A stretch of DNA of 64,000 bases from the NCBI GenBank assembly GCA_019424695.1, contig JAHYZA010000009.1, forward strand, positions 181,618-245,617. The letters run 5' to 3'. Both the position numbers and the translations under genes were made by a program. Shown one piece after another: positions 56,201 to 63,708 of the stretch (position 1 is its first letter; every line of letters starts with the position of its first letter). The notes under the pieces are model-generated. The model made no database searches. It saw nothing but the letters and a program-made list of their open reading frames with translations, and was not told the DNA's origin. This stretch comes from Oscillospiraceae bacterium (GTDB lineage: Bacteria; Bacillota; Clostridia; Oscillospirales; Ruminococcaceae).

Positions 56201-56811
56201 TCCCCTTTGGTCAGCGTCTCAAGGTCATGGAAGGCGACGAAGTCCAGAAGGGCGCGTTGCTGACCGAAGGTCACGCCTACCCGCAGGATATCTTGGCCAT
56301 CCTGGGCCCCATCGCTACCCAGAACTATCTGATCAGCGAAGTCCAGAAGGTCTATCGTCTGCAGGGCGTTGATATCAACGATAAGCACATCGAAGTTATC
56401 GTGCGTCAGATGATGCGTAAGGTCCGCATCGAGGATGCCGGCTCCAGTGACTTTATCGTGGGCAGCACGGTCAACCGCCGTGATGTCATGATCAAGAACG
56501 AGGAGATCCAGGCCCGCATCGATGCTGGTGAGACCGACCTCAAGCTGGTTCAGGCCAGCCAGGTGCTGCTGGGTATCACCAAGTCCAGCCTGGCGACCGA
56601 CTCCTTCCTGTCCGCCGCCTCCTTCCAGGAGACCACCCGTGTCCTGACTGAGGCCGCCATCAAGGGCAAGACCGACCCGCTGGCCGGTCTGAAGGAGAAC
56701 GTCATCATCGGTAAGCTGATCCCTGCCGGTACCGGCCTGCCGGAAGTCGAGAAAGAACTCGAGGAAGCAGAAATCGCCCGCGATGCCGCGGAGGCCGCTT
56801 ACGACCATTAA
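53209..56811 (+). CDS. rpoC: DNA-directed RNA polymerase subunit beta'
   Basis: 1200-residue catalytic subunit. The N-terminal zinc ribbon is C-H-C-G-K-Y-K...C-D-K-C-G. The catalytic metal motif N-A-D-F-D-G-D-Q-M-A carries D448, D450 and D452. The second zinc site (C-R-A-H-V-G-V-C-A-R-C) and the trigger-loop and jaw regions lie in the C-terminal half. ATG 53209 follows GAGAGGG. It ends at a perfect palindromic terminator; in most Firmicutes rpsL would follow nearby, but here other genes intervene. Confidence 0.98.
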   Translation: MENKEFASIKIGLASPDQIRAWSYGEVTKPETINYRTLKPERDGLYCERIFGPTKDWECHCGKYKRIRYKGKICDKCGVEVTRAKVRRERMGHIELAAPVSHIWYFKGIPSRIGLMLDISPRQLDKVLYFANYIVTDPGFTPLEKKQLLTEREYKEMREKYEDTFEAGMGAEAIQKLLAEIDLEKLSTELREELEKSNGQKRVRLLKRLEAVEAFIESEQRPEWMIMTVIPVIPPDLRPLLQLDGGRFATSDLNDLYRRVINRNNRLKRLLELGAPDIIVRNEKRMLQEAVDALIDNGRRGRPVTGANNRALKSLSDMLKGKQGRFRQNLLGKRVDYSGRSVIVVGPELKMYQCGLPKEMALELFKPFVMKDLVEKEKANNIKSARKMVERARPEVWDSLETVIKGHPVLLNRAPTLHRLGIQAFEPVLVEGRAIKLHPLVCTPFNADFDGDQMAVHLPLSKEAQREAKMLMLASGNLLKPSDGEPVTVPTQDMILGSYYLTLVNPDDKGHGKIFRDENEAMMAYSEGLITLQAPIKVRRTMTFDGVEESALVDTTMGQIIFNTPIPQDLGYVDRTDPEHKFDYEMNPRTLKIASGGKSDKLTKKGLPDIISRCLTKHGTKACAIMLDAIKAQGYKYSTLSAITVAVPDAIIPEEKPAILAAADKKIEKVMKNFNRGLISDEERYRSTVAIWQEATEQVSDALGNNLRTNHQRNPIYMMSDSGARGSMDQIKQLAGMRGLLANTAGKTLEMPIRANYREGLNILEYFISSRGARKGLADTALRTADSGYLTRRLVDVSQEVIIREEDCHATEGIWVREISEGNSVVESFKERLNGRYALHDVYDPNTGELLVSKDKMMDMFDAEKIANAGITELEIRSVMTCRAHVGVCARCYGSNMSNGQCVKVGESVGIIAAESIGEPGTQLTMRTFHTGGIASAEDITQGLPRVEELFESRRPKAMAIMSEIAGTVHIDDTKKSRHAEINGFDDNGAPVTKSYLIPFGQRLKVMEGDEVQKGALLTEGHAYPQDILAILGPIATQNYLISEVQKVYRLQGVDINDKHIEVIVRQMMRKVRIEDAGSSDFIVGSTVNRRDVMIKNEEIQARIDAGETDLKLVQASQVLLGITKSSLATDSFLSAASFQETTRVLTEAAIKGKTDPLAGLKENVIIGKLIPAGTGLPEVEKELEEAEIARDAAEAAYDH

Positions 56812-56822
56812 TCCATAAAACC

Positions 56823-56856
56823 AATCCCCGTCACAGCTGTGACGGGGATTTTTGTG
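56823..56856 (+). terminator. terminator after rpoC
   Basis: AATCCCCGTCAC (56823-56834), loop AGCT, GTGACGGGGATT (56839-56850), then TTTTT. Confidence 0.92.
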
Positions 56857-56860
56857 TTGG

Positions 56861-56889
56861 TTGACGCTGTACCGGGAATTGGGTATAAT
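56861..56889 (+). promoter_or_regulatory. promoter of the ArsC-like gene
   Basis: TTGACG at 56861-56866, 17-base spacer, TATAAT at 56884-56889. Confidence 0.85.
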
Positions 56890-56929
56890 TGAATATACTG
56901 GACAAAAGAACCGGAAGGGAAGTGACTTT

Positions 56930-57283
56930 GTGCTGTTTTTGCAGTATCCGCCGTGTTCCACCTGCCAGAAAGCAAAAAAGTGGTTGGACGAGCATGGCGT
57001 TTCCTATGAAACGCGCCATATCAAGGAAGAAAATCCGACAGCGGAGGAATTGCGCACATGGTATCTGCGCAGCGGCCTGCCGCTCAAACGTTTTTTCAAT
57101 ACAAGCGGTCTTGCGTATAAATCGCTGGGCCTGAAAGACAAGCTGTCGGCTATGTCGGAGGAAGAGCAGCTGGCGCTGTTGGCCACGGATGGCATGTTGG
57201 TCAAACGGCCGCTGCTGATTGAGAATGATTTTGTCTTGGTGGGGTTCAAGCCCGCCGAATGGCAAGAAATTTTGTGTAAATAA
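56930..57283 (+). CDS. ArsC/Spx-family thioredoxin-fold protein
   Basis: 117-residue protein of the arsenate reductase (ArsC, glutaredoxin-fold)/Spx family. C-S-T-C near residue 10 is the redox CxxC; later R-P-L-L-I-E matches the conserved family loop. Members include arsenate reductases, Spx/MgsR transcription factors and YffB-like proteins; sequence alone does not decide between them, and no arsenic genes are near. GTG 56930 is used because AAGGGAAG lies upstream and the frame before it crosses the promoter. Followed by pepF after 10 bases. Confidence 0.82.
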   Translation: MLFLQYPPCSTCQKAKKWLDEHGVSYETRHIKEENPTAEELRTWYLRSGLPLKRFFNTSGLAYKSLGLKDKLSAMSEEEQLALLATDGMLVKRPLLIENDFVLVGFKPAEWQEILCK

Positions 57284-57293
57284 GGAGGACTTT

Positions 57294-59099
57294 ATGTCTG
57301 AAATGGAAGTGCTGAAGGAACGCAGCGAGATGGACTCCCGGTATCAGTGGGATCTGACGCCGATGTATCGGGACGATGCCGCCTGGGAAGCGGAATTTGC
57401 CACCATGGATGAACAGATTCAGGCACTGAGCGCTTTTGCCGGTACGCTGAAGGATGCGGTCTCCATTGGCGCCTACCTGGATGCAAGCACGGAATTTGTC
57501 CGCAAGCTGTCCAACCTGTATTGCTATGCTTCGCTGCGCCGCAGCGAGGACACCCGCGCCGAAGCGGGGCAGAGCATGTATGCCCGTGTGTCCGCCAAAT
57601 ATACCCAGGCATTGGCAGCCATGTCTTTTGCCGAACCGGAGATCCTTTCTCTGCCGGAAGAAACGCTGCAGACAATTGTAAAGGACGAGCAGCTGGCTGA
57701 TCACAAATTCACAATGGAAAACCTGCTGCGCCAGAAGCCCCATACGCTGAGCGCACCGGAGGAAAAGGTGCTGGCCACCATGGGGGAGGCGCTGGGCGCT
57801 CCGGCCGAGATCGCGGACAACCTGCAGGATGCCGATATGGTCTTTGATCCGGTGCAGGATGGCAGCGGCAACACGGTGGAGGTTACCGGTTCCAACTATA
57901 TCATGCTGCAGATGTCTCCGGACCGTACCCTGCGGAAAAATTCTTTTGAGAGTTACTATAAGGGATACCGCCAGCACATCAATACCTTTGCTTCGGCCTA
58001 TGCTGGTGCAGTAAAGGGCGCTACGGCAGAAGCTGCTCTCCGGCATTATGAATCTTCCCGCGCCATGTCCATGGCAGGGGAGAACATCCCCGGGGAGGTG
58101 TACGACAACCTGATCGCCACCGTCCGCAAGCATATGCCGGCCATGTACCGCTATGTGGCGCTGCGCAAGAAGATGCTGGGAGTTGACGAGCTGCACTATT
58201 ACGACGTGTATGCACCGCTGGTGGATGAAGTCAAAGTTCGCTATACCTATGAGCAGGCCCAGCAGATGGTGCTGGATGCGGTGGCGCCTCTGGGAGAGGA
58301 CTACTGCAACCTGGTGCGTCAGGCGTTTGCCGACCGCTGGGTCGATGTCTATCCCAATAAGGGGAAGAGCGGCGGAGCCTATTCTTCGGGCACGTATGAC
58401 TCCAATCCCTATATCCTGACGAACTTTACCGGCACGCTGGACAGCGTCTCCACCATTGCCCATGAGATGGGACACAGCATGCACACCTGGCACTCCAACC
58501 ATCATCAGCCGCCGCAGTATGCAGACTACACGCTGTTCGTGGCGGAGGTTGCGTCCACGGTCAACGAAAACCTTCTGATTGAGCAGCTGCTGCAGAAAGA
58601 GCAGAATCCCCAGATGCGGATGTACCTGTTGAACCAGTACCTGGAAAACTTCAAGGGTACGGTGTACCGTCAGGCGATGTTCGCTGAGTTTGAACGCGAT
58701 GCCCATGCGATGGCCGAACGGGGAGAAGCGCTCAGCCCGGCAGCCCTCAATGCGCTGTACAAGCACCTTGTGGAGGACTACTTCGGACCCGAACTGGTCA
58801 TGGATGATGAAGTGCAGTATGAATGGGCCCGCATCCCCCATTTCTATCGTCCGTTCTATGTATATAAGTATGCGACCGGATATTCCACGGCGGTGGCTCT
58901 CTCGGAAGGTATCCTGAAAGAGGGCAAGCCGGCGGTACAGCGGTATCGGGAATTCCTGTCCATGGGCGGCAGTGCCTATCCGCTGGATGAGCTGCGCCAT
59001 GCCGGTGTGGACCTTGCTACCCCCGCGCCGGTGGATGCGGCATTGGAAAAGTTTGAACGTATTCTGGATGACGCTGAAGCAACGCTGGCAAAGCTGTAA
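57294..59099 (+). CDS. pepF: oligoendopeptidase F
   Basis: 601-residue M3-family zinc metallopeptidase that cleaves short peptides in the cytoplasm. The active site H-E-M-G-H is at residues 390-394 (H390, E391, H394), with the downstream Glu helix (V-A-E-V-A-S-T-V-N-E). Length matches PepF. No signal peptide. ATG 57294 follows AAGGAGGACTTT; an open frame from 57219 overlaps the ArsC-like gene and is rejected. The unit ends at a strong bidirectional terminator. Confidence 0.95.
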   Translation: MSEMEVLKERSEMDSRYQWDLTPMYRDDAAWEAEFATMDEQIQALSAFAGTLKDAVSIGAYLDASTEFVRKLSNLYCYASLRRSEDTRAEAGQSMYARVSAKYTQALAAMSFAEPEILSLPEETLQTIVKDEQLADHKFTMENLLRQKPHTLSAPEEKVLATMGEALGAPAEIADNLQDADMVFDPVQDGSGNTVEVTGSNYIMLQMSPDRTLRKNSFESYYKGYRQHINTFASAYAGAVKGATAEAALRHYESSRAMSMAGENIPGEVYDNLIATVRKHMPAMYRYVALRKKMLGVDELHYYDVYAPLVDEVKVRYTYEQAQQMVLDAVAPLGEDYCNLVRQAFADRWVDVYPNKGKSGGAYSSGTYDSNPYILTNFTGTLDSVSTIAHEMGHSMHTWHSNHHQPPQYADYTLFVAEVASTVNENLLIEQLLQKEQNPQMRMYLLNQYLENFKGTVYRQAMFAEFERDAHAMAERGEALSPAALNALYKHLVEDYFGPELVMDDEVQYEWARIPHFYRPFYVYKYATGYSTAVALSEGILKEGKPAVQRYREFLSMGGSAYPLDELRHAGVDLATPAPVDAALEKFERILDDAEATLAKL

Positions 59100-59117
59100 T
59101 CACAGCAGCTAAAACGG

Positions 59118-59157
59118 AAAAAAGCTCCCGCAGGAGAAACCTGCGGGAGCTTTTTAA
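59118..59157. terminator. bidirectional terminator between pepF and repeat-protein gene
   Basis: AAAGCTCCCGCAGG (59121-59134), loop AGAAA, CCTGCGGGAGCTTT (59140-59153), with flanking A and T runs. Confidence 0.92.
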
Positions 59158-59196
59158 GTAGTACCTGAATTCCGCTCAGGGATGCGGATTCAAAAA

Positions 59197-59817
59197 TTAC
59201 TGGCCGAGAACGGCGGCAATGTACGCAGCCTCTTTGGCGGCGATCTGTGCCTGGTAGTTCTTCACGGCAGCAGCGTAGGCAGCTTCGCGCTGATCGGCAG
59301 CGGCCTGAGCGGCCTTACCGGCGGCAGCAACAGCGGCAACATCCGCGTCAGCCTTCGCTTGGGCAGCCTTTGCAGCGGCCATAACGGCGGCAACATCCGC
59401 ATCAGCTTTCGCCTGAGCTTCCTTCGCAGCAGCCATCACGGCGGCGGTGTAAGCGGCTTCCTTCGCGGCGATCTGCTGCTGATATGCCTTTACGGCAGCA
59501 GCATAAGCGGCTTCGCGCTGATCAGCGGCAGCCTGGGTGGCTTTGCCGGCGGCGATCACAGCGGCAACGTCTGCGTCGGCTTTGGCCTGCGCAGCCTTAC
59601 CGGCAGCGATTACGGCGAGGCACTCGGCATCCGCCTTGGCCTGCGCCTGCTGCGCGGCTGCCTGAACAGCGGCGGTGTAGGCGGCTTCTTTGGCGGCTAC
59701 CTGTGCCTGATAGGCTTTGACAGCTGCGATGTAATCGCTGTTGGCATCAGCAAATGCCGGTACAGCAAAAGCAGAGACCATGCATACGGAAAGCAGGAAC
59801 GCGAGCAGTTTTTTCAT
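59197..59817 (-). CDS. secreted Ala-rich repeat protein, function unknown
   Basis: 206-residue protein. A Sec signal peptide (residues 1-23, M-K-K-L-L-A-F-L-L-S...A-F-A, cleavage before D24) precedes a very Ala-rich mature part. It consists of 2.3 copies of a 76-residue unit beginning at residues 31, 107 and 183, with internal sub-repeats of the type A-K-A-D-A-D-V-A-A-V. The composition (A, K, Q, D, E, few hydrophobics) predicts long solvent-exposed helices or coiled coil. There is a single Cys (66) in the mature part and no sorting or lipid anchor. Own promoter and AAGGAGG site. I do not recognise the family. Confidence 0.8.
   Translation of the reverse strand: MKKLLAFLLSVCMVSAFAVPAFADANSDYIAAVKAYQAQVAAKEAAYTAAVQAAAQQAQAKADAECLAVIAAGKAAQAKADADVAAVIAAGKATQAAADQREAAYAAAVKAYQQQIAAKEAAYTAAVMAAAKEAQAKADADVAAVMAAAKAAQAKADADVAAVAAAGKAAQAAADQREAAYAAAVKNYQAQIAAKEAAYIAAVLGQ
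59272..59727 (-). repeat. two tandem 228-bp coding repeats within the Ala-rich protein gene
   Basis: Residues 31-106 and 107-182 are near-identical 76-residue units encoded by tandem 228-bp segments (59727-59500 and 59499-59272). A truncated third copy follows. Such repeats are prone to copy-number change. Confidence 0.8.
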
Positions 59818-59868
59818 AATCGATACCTCCTTAATTTGGGTGCTCCGTTAGGGAGCTTCCATGCTTTG

Positions 59869-59897
59869 ATTATAACAAGCAAAATAGAATTGTGCAA
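59869..59897 (-). promoter_or_regulatory. promoter of the Ala-rich repeat protein gene
   Basis: Minus-strand TTGCAC (59897-59892), 17-base spacer, TATAAT (59874-59869). The -35 box lies within AATTGTGCAAT (59888-59898), which recurs at 59937-59947. Confidence 0.8.
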
Positions 59898-60337
59898 TAG
59901 AAATGTGAAAACTAATCGAAAAAGAATTGCCGCATAAATTGTGCAATTAGCACAAAGAAGATGGGGAATCATGAAAAAATGGCGTGCAATACGTAAGAGA
60001 TGTGTGAAGATAATGTGTTGAAAATGTGATGGGGACAGGCGAGCCCATTGCGGCAAGACTCTTTCTTAAATTTAAAATCAGTAGGAAATAAAAGCATATC
60101 TGCAATTGAAGATGGGAATACTGTCAGGCGGCAGTCCGATGGAGAAAGAGGGGCATGCTTTGGAGAAAAATATAAAAGAGAAATATAAAATGGTACAAGG
60201 GTAGCATAAGAGACCGGGGAACACATCTTCAGTATGTCTTAATCAGGCCCTGGAAGCAAGGAAACGGTCCCGTTTTTCTCCAAGAGTAGAAAATCTCCGT
60301 TTTGCACGATTTTTCTCGATTTTTTTTGGCAATACTC
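59898..60337 (+). other. AT-rich intergenic region before rpsL
   Basis: About 440 bases with no supported gene on either strand; the short minus-strand frames here lack ribosome sites. It is richer in A+T than the flanking genes. It contains the second AATTGTGCAAT copy (59937-59947), which also forms part of TTGTGC-AATTA-GCACAA, and otherwise nothing I can name. Confidence 0.6.
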
Positions 60338-60366
60338 TTGACAAGGCAGACTCTATCCTATAAAAT
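60338..60366 (+). promoter_or_regulatory. promoter of rpsL-rpsG-fusA
   Basis: TTGACA at 60338-60343, 17-base spacer, TAAAAT at 60361-60366; 91-base leader before rpsL. Confidence 0.88.
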
Positions 60367-60457
60367 ATCTAATGCGTGAGTTTGCGGGGTGAAGTGCGGT
60401 CAAAACACCGCCTGCATTCCAAAACAAGCGTGAATACGTGAAGAAAGGAGAAAAGAA

Positions 60458-60883
60458 ATGCCTACTTTTAACCAGCTCGTGCGCAAAGGCCGTGAGGTCC
60501 TGGTTCACAAGAGCACCGCGCCTGCCCTTCAGAAGAGCTACAACTCCCAGAAGAAGCAGTACACCAACCTGAACAGCCCTCAGAAGCGTGGTGTCTGCAC
60601 CGCTGTGCGTACCATGACCCCCAAAAAGCCGAACTCTGCTCTGCGTAAAGTTGCCCGTGTCCGCCTCACGAATGGTATCGAGGTCACCTCTTACATTCCT
60701 GGTATCGGCCATAACCTGCAAGAGCATAGCGTCGTTCTGATCCGTGGCGGCCGTGTCAAGGATCTTCCCGGTGTCCGTTACCACATCATCCGTGGTACCC
60801 TCGACACCCAGGGTGTTGCGAACCGCAACCAGGCCCGCAGCAAATACGGTGCTAAGCGCCCCAAGGCCGGTGCCAAGAAGTAA
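60458..60883 (+). CDS. rpsL: 30S ribosomal protein S12
   Basis: 141-residue S12 of the decoding centre. The streptomycin-interacting segments are wild type: T-P-K-K-P-N-S-A-L-R-K and G-G-R-V-K-D-L-P-G-V. ATG 60458 follows AAAGGAGAAAAG. First gene of the str cluster, with its own promoter. About 3.6 kb of unrelated genes separate it from rpoC. Confidence 0.97.
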   Translation: MPTFNQLVRKGREVLVHKSTAPALQKSYNSQKKQYTNLNSPQKRGVCTAVRTMTPKKPNSALRKVARVRLTNGIEVTSYIPGIGHNLQEHSVVLIRGGRVKDLPGVRYHIIRGTLDTQGVANRNQARSKYGAKRPKAGAKK

Positions 60884-60991
60884 GGAAACATCTTTTCGCC
60901 ATAAAATAGGCCAAGCCTTTTTTGTGGCATAACGGGAGTTTCTATACTTTCGAGTACCGATGATATCATTTATGTGAAGGAGGGAAGAAAG

Positions 60992-61462
60992 ATGCCCAGA
61001 AGAGGTAATGTCGCGAAACGCGAAGTTCTGGCCGATCCTATTTACAATTCCAAAGTTGTCACCCGTCTGGTCAACTACATCATGCTGGATGGCAAAAAGG
61101 GTGTTGCGCAGGAGATCGTTTACGATGCGTTTGACATCGTGAAGGAAAAGACCGGCAATGATCCGCTGGAGATGTTCGAGAAGGCGATGGAAAACATCAT
61201 GCCCAACCTCGAATGCAAAACCCGTCGTGTCGGCGGCGCCAACTACCAGGTCCCCCTGGAGGTCAGCCCCGCCCGTCGTGAGACCCTCGGCCTGCGCTGG
61301 CTGACCCAGTACAGCCGCAGCCGTGGTGAGAAGACCATGTCTGCCCGCCTGGCGGCTGAGATCATCGACGCCACCAATGGTGTCGGCGGCTCCGTCAAGA
61401 AGCGCGAGGACACCCACAAGATGGCCGAGGCCAACAAGGCTTTTGCCCACTATCGTTATTGA
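60992..61462 (+). CDS. rpsG: 30S ribosomal protein S7
   Basis: 156-residue S7, which nucleates assembly of the 30S head. It starts M-P-R-R-G-N-V and contains the characteristic P-L-E-M-F-E-K-A-M-E-N segment. ATG 60992 follows AAGGAGGGAAGAAAG; an upstream in-frame ATG at 60974 would add M-K-E-G-R-K and lies across the ribosome site. Gap to fusA 25 bases. Confidence 0.97.
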   Translation: MPRRGNVAKREVLADPIYNSKVVTRLVNYIMLDGKKGVAQEIVYDAFDIVKEKTGNDPLEMFEKAMENIMPNLECKTRRVGGANYQVPLEVSPARRETLGLRWLTQYSRSRGEKTMSARLAAEIIDATNGVGGSVKKREDTHKMAEANKAFAHYRY

Positions 61463-61487
61463 TTCGCTGTCTTAGGAGGTTAAAGCC

Positions 61488-63614
61488 ATGGCGACGCCGA
61501 GAGATGTATCTCTGCAAATGACCAGAAACATCGGTATCATGGCCCACATCGACGCAGGTAAGACCACCACCACCGAGCGTATCCTGTACTACACCGGTAT
61601 CAACCACAAGATCGGTGAGGTGCATGACGGTGCTGCGACGATGGACTGGATGGAACAGGAGCAGGAGCGTGGTATCACCATCACTTCCGCTGCTACCACC
61701 TGCTATTGGAGCCATACCGAGACCCAGCACGATCCGGTTCTGTTCAAGAAGAACCGCCATCGTATCAATATCATCGACACCCCGGGCCACGTGGACTTCA
61801 CCGTTGAAGTTCAGCGCTCCCTGCGCGTGCTGGACGGTTCTGTGACCGTTCTGGCTGCCAAGGGCGGTGTTGAGCCTCAGTCTGAGACCGTTTGGCGTCA
61901 GGCAAACGAGTACAAGGTCCCCCGCATGGTTTACGTCAACAAGATGGATACCATGGGTGCCGATTTCTTCCGTTGTGTGCAGATGCTGCATGACCGCCTG
62001 CATGCCAACGGTGTGCCCATCCAGCTGCCGGTTGGTCAGGAAGATACCTTCAAGGGTATCGTCGACCTGATCGATATGAAGGCTGACATCTACTACGATG
62101 ATATGGGCAATGACGTCCGCGTCGAAGAGATCCCCGAGGATATGAAGGCGCAGGCGCAGGAGTACCACGACAAGCTGATCGAGGCCGTGGCCGAGACCGA
62201 CGAAGAGCTGATGATGAAATACCTGGAAGGCGAAGAGCTGACCAAGGATGAAATCAAGGCTGCTCTGCGTAAGGCTACCATCTCCAACGAGATCGTCCCC
62301 GTTGTTTGTGGCTCTTCCTACAAGAACCGCGGCGTCCAGAAGCTGCTGGATGCGATCGTCGACTATATGCCGGCTCCCACCGACATTGAGGCCATCAAGG
62401 GCACCAATCCGGAAACCGGCGAGGAAGAGGATCGTATCTCTTCCGACGACGCTCCGTTCTCTGCTCTGGCGTTCAAGATCATGACCGACCCCTACGTTGG
62501 TAAGCTGTGCTTCTTCCGTGTTTACTCCGGTAAGCTGGATGCCGGCACCACCGTGTACAACTCGGTCAAGGATCAGAACGAGCGTATCGGTCGTATTCTG
62601 CAGATGCACGCCAACAACCGTAAAGATATCGATACCGTCTATGCGGGCGATATCGCGGCGGCTGTGGGTCTGAAGAACACCACCACCGGTGACACCCTGT
62701 GCGACGAGAAGGCTCCCATCATCCTGGAGAGCATGAACTTCCCCGAGCCGGTTATCCGTGTTGCCATCGAGCCCAAGACCAAGGCCGGCTCTGAGAAGAT
62801 GGGTATCGCTCTGGCGAAGCTCGCTGAAGAAGACCCGACCTTCAAGACCTGGACGGATGAAGAGACCGGTCAGACCATTATCGCCGGTATGGGCGAGCTC
62901 CATCTGGAGATCATCGTCGACCGTCTGCTGCGTGAGTTCAAGGTTGAAGCGAACGTCGGCGCTCCGCAGGTTGCTTACCGCGAAACCATTCGCAAGTCTG
63001 CCAACCAGGAGACCAAGTACGCTCGTCAGTCCGGTGGTAAGGGCCAGTACGGTCACGTCAAGATCAAGCTGGAGCCCAACCCGGGCAAGGGTTACGAGTT
63101 CGTCAACGGTGTCGTTGGCGGCGCGATCCCGAAGGAATATATCCCCGCTGTTGACAACGGTATCCAGGGCGCTATGAAGGCCGGTATTCTGGCCGGCTAT
63201 CCCGTCGTGGATGTCAAGGTCACCCTGTGGGATGGTTCTTATCATGAAGTCGACTCCTCTGAAATGGCGTTCTCCATCGCCGGTTCCATGGCTTTCAAGG
63301 AAGCTATGAAGAAGTGCGATCCCGTCATCATGGAGCCCATCATGAAGGTTGACGTTATCGTTCCTGATGAGTATATGGGCAACGTCATCGGCGACCTGAA
63401 CAGCCGTCGTGGCCAGATCCATAATCAGGAGTCTCAGGACGGCACCGCTCGCGTTACCGCGATGGTTCCTCTGTCCGAGATGTTCGGTTACGCCACCGAC
63501 CTGCGTTCCAAGACGCAGGGCCGCGGCCAGTATTCCATGGAGCCGGCTGATTACCAGCAGGTCCCCAAGAACATTGCCGACAAGATCATGAATGACCGTG
63601 CAAACAGGGCTTAA
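61488..63614 (+). CDS. fusA: elongation factor G
   Basis: 708-residue translational GTPase that drives translocation. G1 A-H-I-D-A-G-K-T-T-T-T-E, G3 D-T-P-G-H-V-D-F and G4 N-K-M-D are intact. Domains II to V follow at usual spacing, including R-G-Q-I-H in domain V. ATG 61488 follows TAGGAGGTTAAAGCC. It appears to be the single canonical EF-G of this cluster. Confidence 0.98.
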   Translation: MATPRDVSLQMTRNIGIMAHIDAGKTTTTERILYYTGINHKIGEVHDGAATMDWMEQEQERGITITSAATTCYWSHTETQHDPVLFKKNRHRINIIDTPGHVDFTVEVQRSLRVLDGSVTVLAAKGGVEPQSETVWRQANEYKVPRMVYVNKMDTMGADFFRCVQMLHDRLHANGVPIQLPVGQEDTFKGIVDLIDMKADIYYDDMGNDVRVEEIPEDMKAQAQEYHDKLIEAVAETDEELMMKYLEGEELTKDEIKAALRKATISNEIVPVVCGSSYKNRGVQKLLDAIVDYMPAPTDIEAIKGTNPETGEEEDRISSDDAPFSALAFKIMTDPYVGKLCFFRVYSGKLDAGTTVYNSVKDQNERIGRILQMHANNRKDIDTVYAGDIAAAVGLKNTTTGDTLCDEKAPIILESMNFPEPVIRVAIEPKTKAGSEKMGIALAKLAEEDPTFKTWTDEETGQTIIAGMGELHLEIIVDRLLREFKVEANVGAPQVAYRETIRKSANQETKYARQSGGKGQYGHVKIKLEPNPGKGYEFVNGVVGGAIPKEYIPAVDNGIQGAMKAGILAGYPVVDVKVTLWDGSYHEVDSSEMAFSIAGSMAFKEAMKKCDPVIMEPIMKVDVIVPDEYMGNVIGDLNSRRGQIHNQESQDGTARVTAMVPLSEMFGYATDLRSKTQGRGQYSMEPADYQQVPKNIADKIMNDRANRA

Positions 63615-63627
63615 TCATAAGTTTTAC

Positions 63628-63656
63628 TTGATTTTTTGTACGGAATTTAGTATGAT
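63628..63656 (+). promoter_or_regulatory. promoter of tuf
   Basis: TTGATT at 63628-63633, 17-base spacer, TATGAT at 63651-63656. It allows EF-Tu to be made beyond the level of the str operon. Confidence 0.75.
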
Positions 63657-63708
63657 AGCCTTATCCAAGGCAAACGAAAATTGTTTTAACTAAAGGAGGA
63701 TACTTCCA

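Noticed and set aside
53047..56961. 1304-codon minus-strand open frame across rpoC
   Set aside because: Antisense shadow of rpoC caused by its codon usage; same reasoning as for rpoB.
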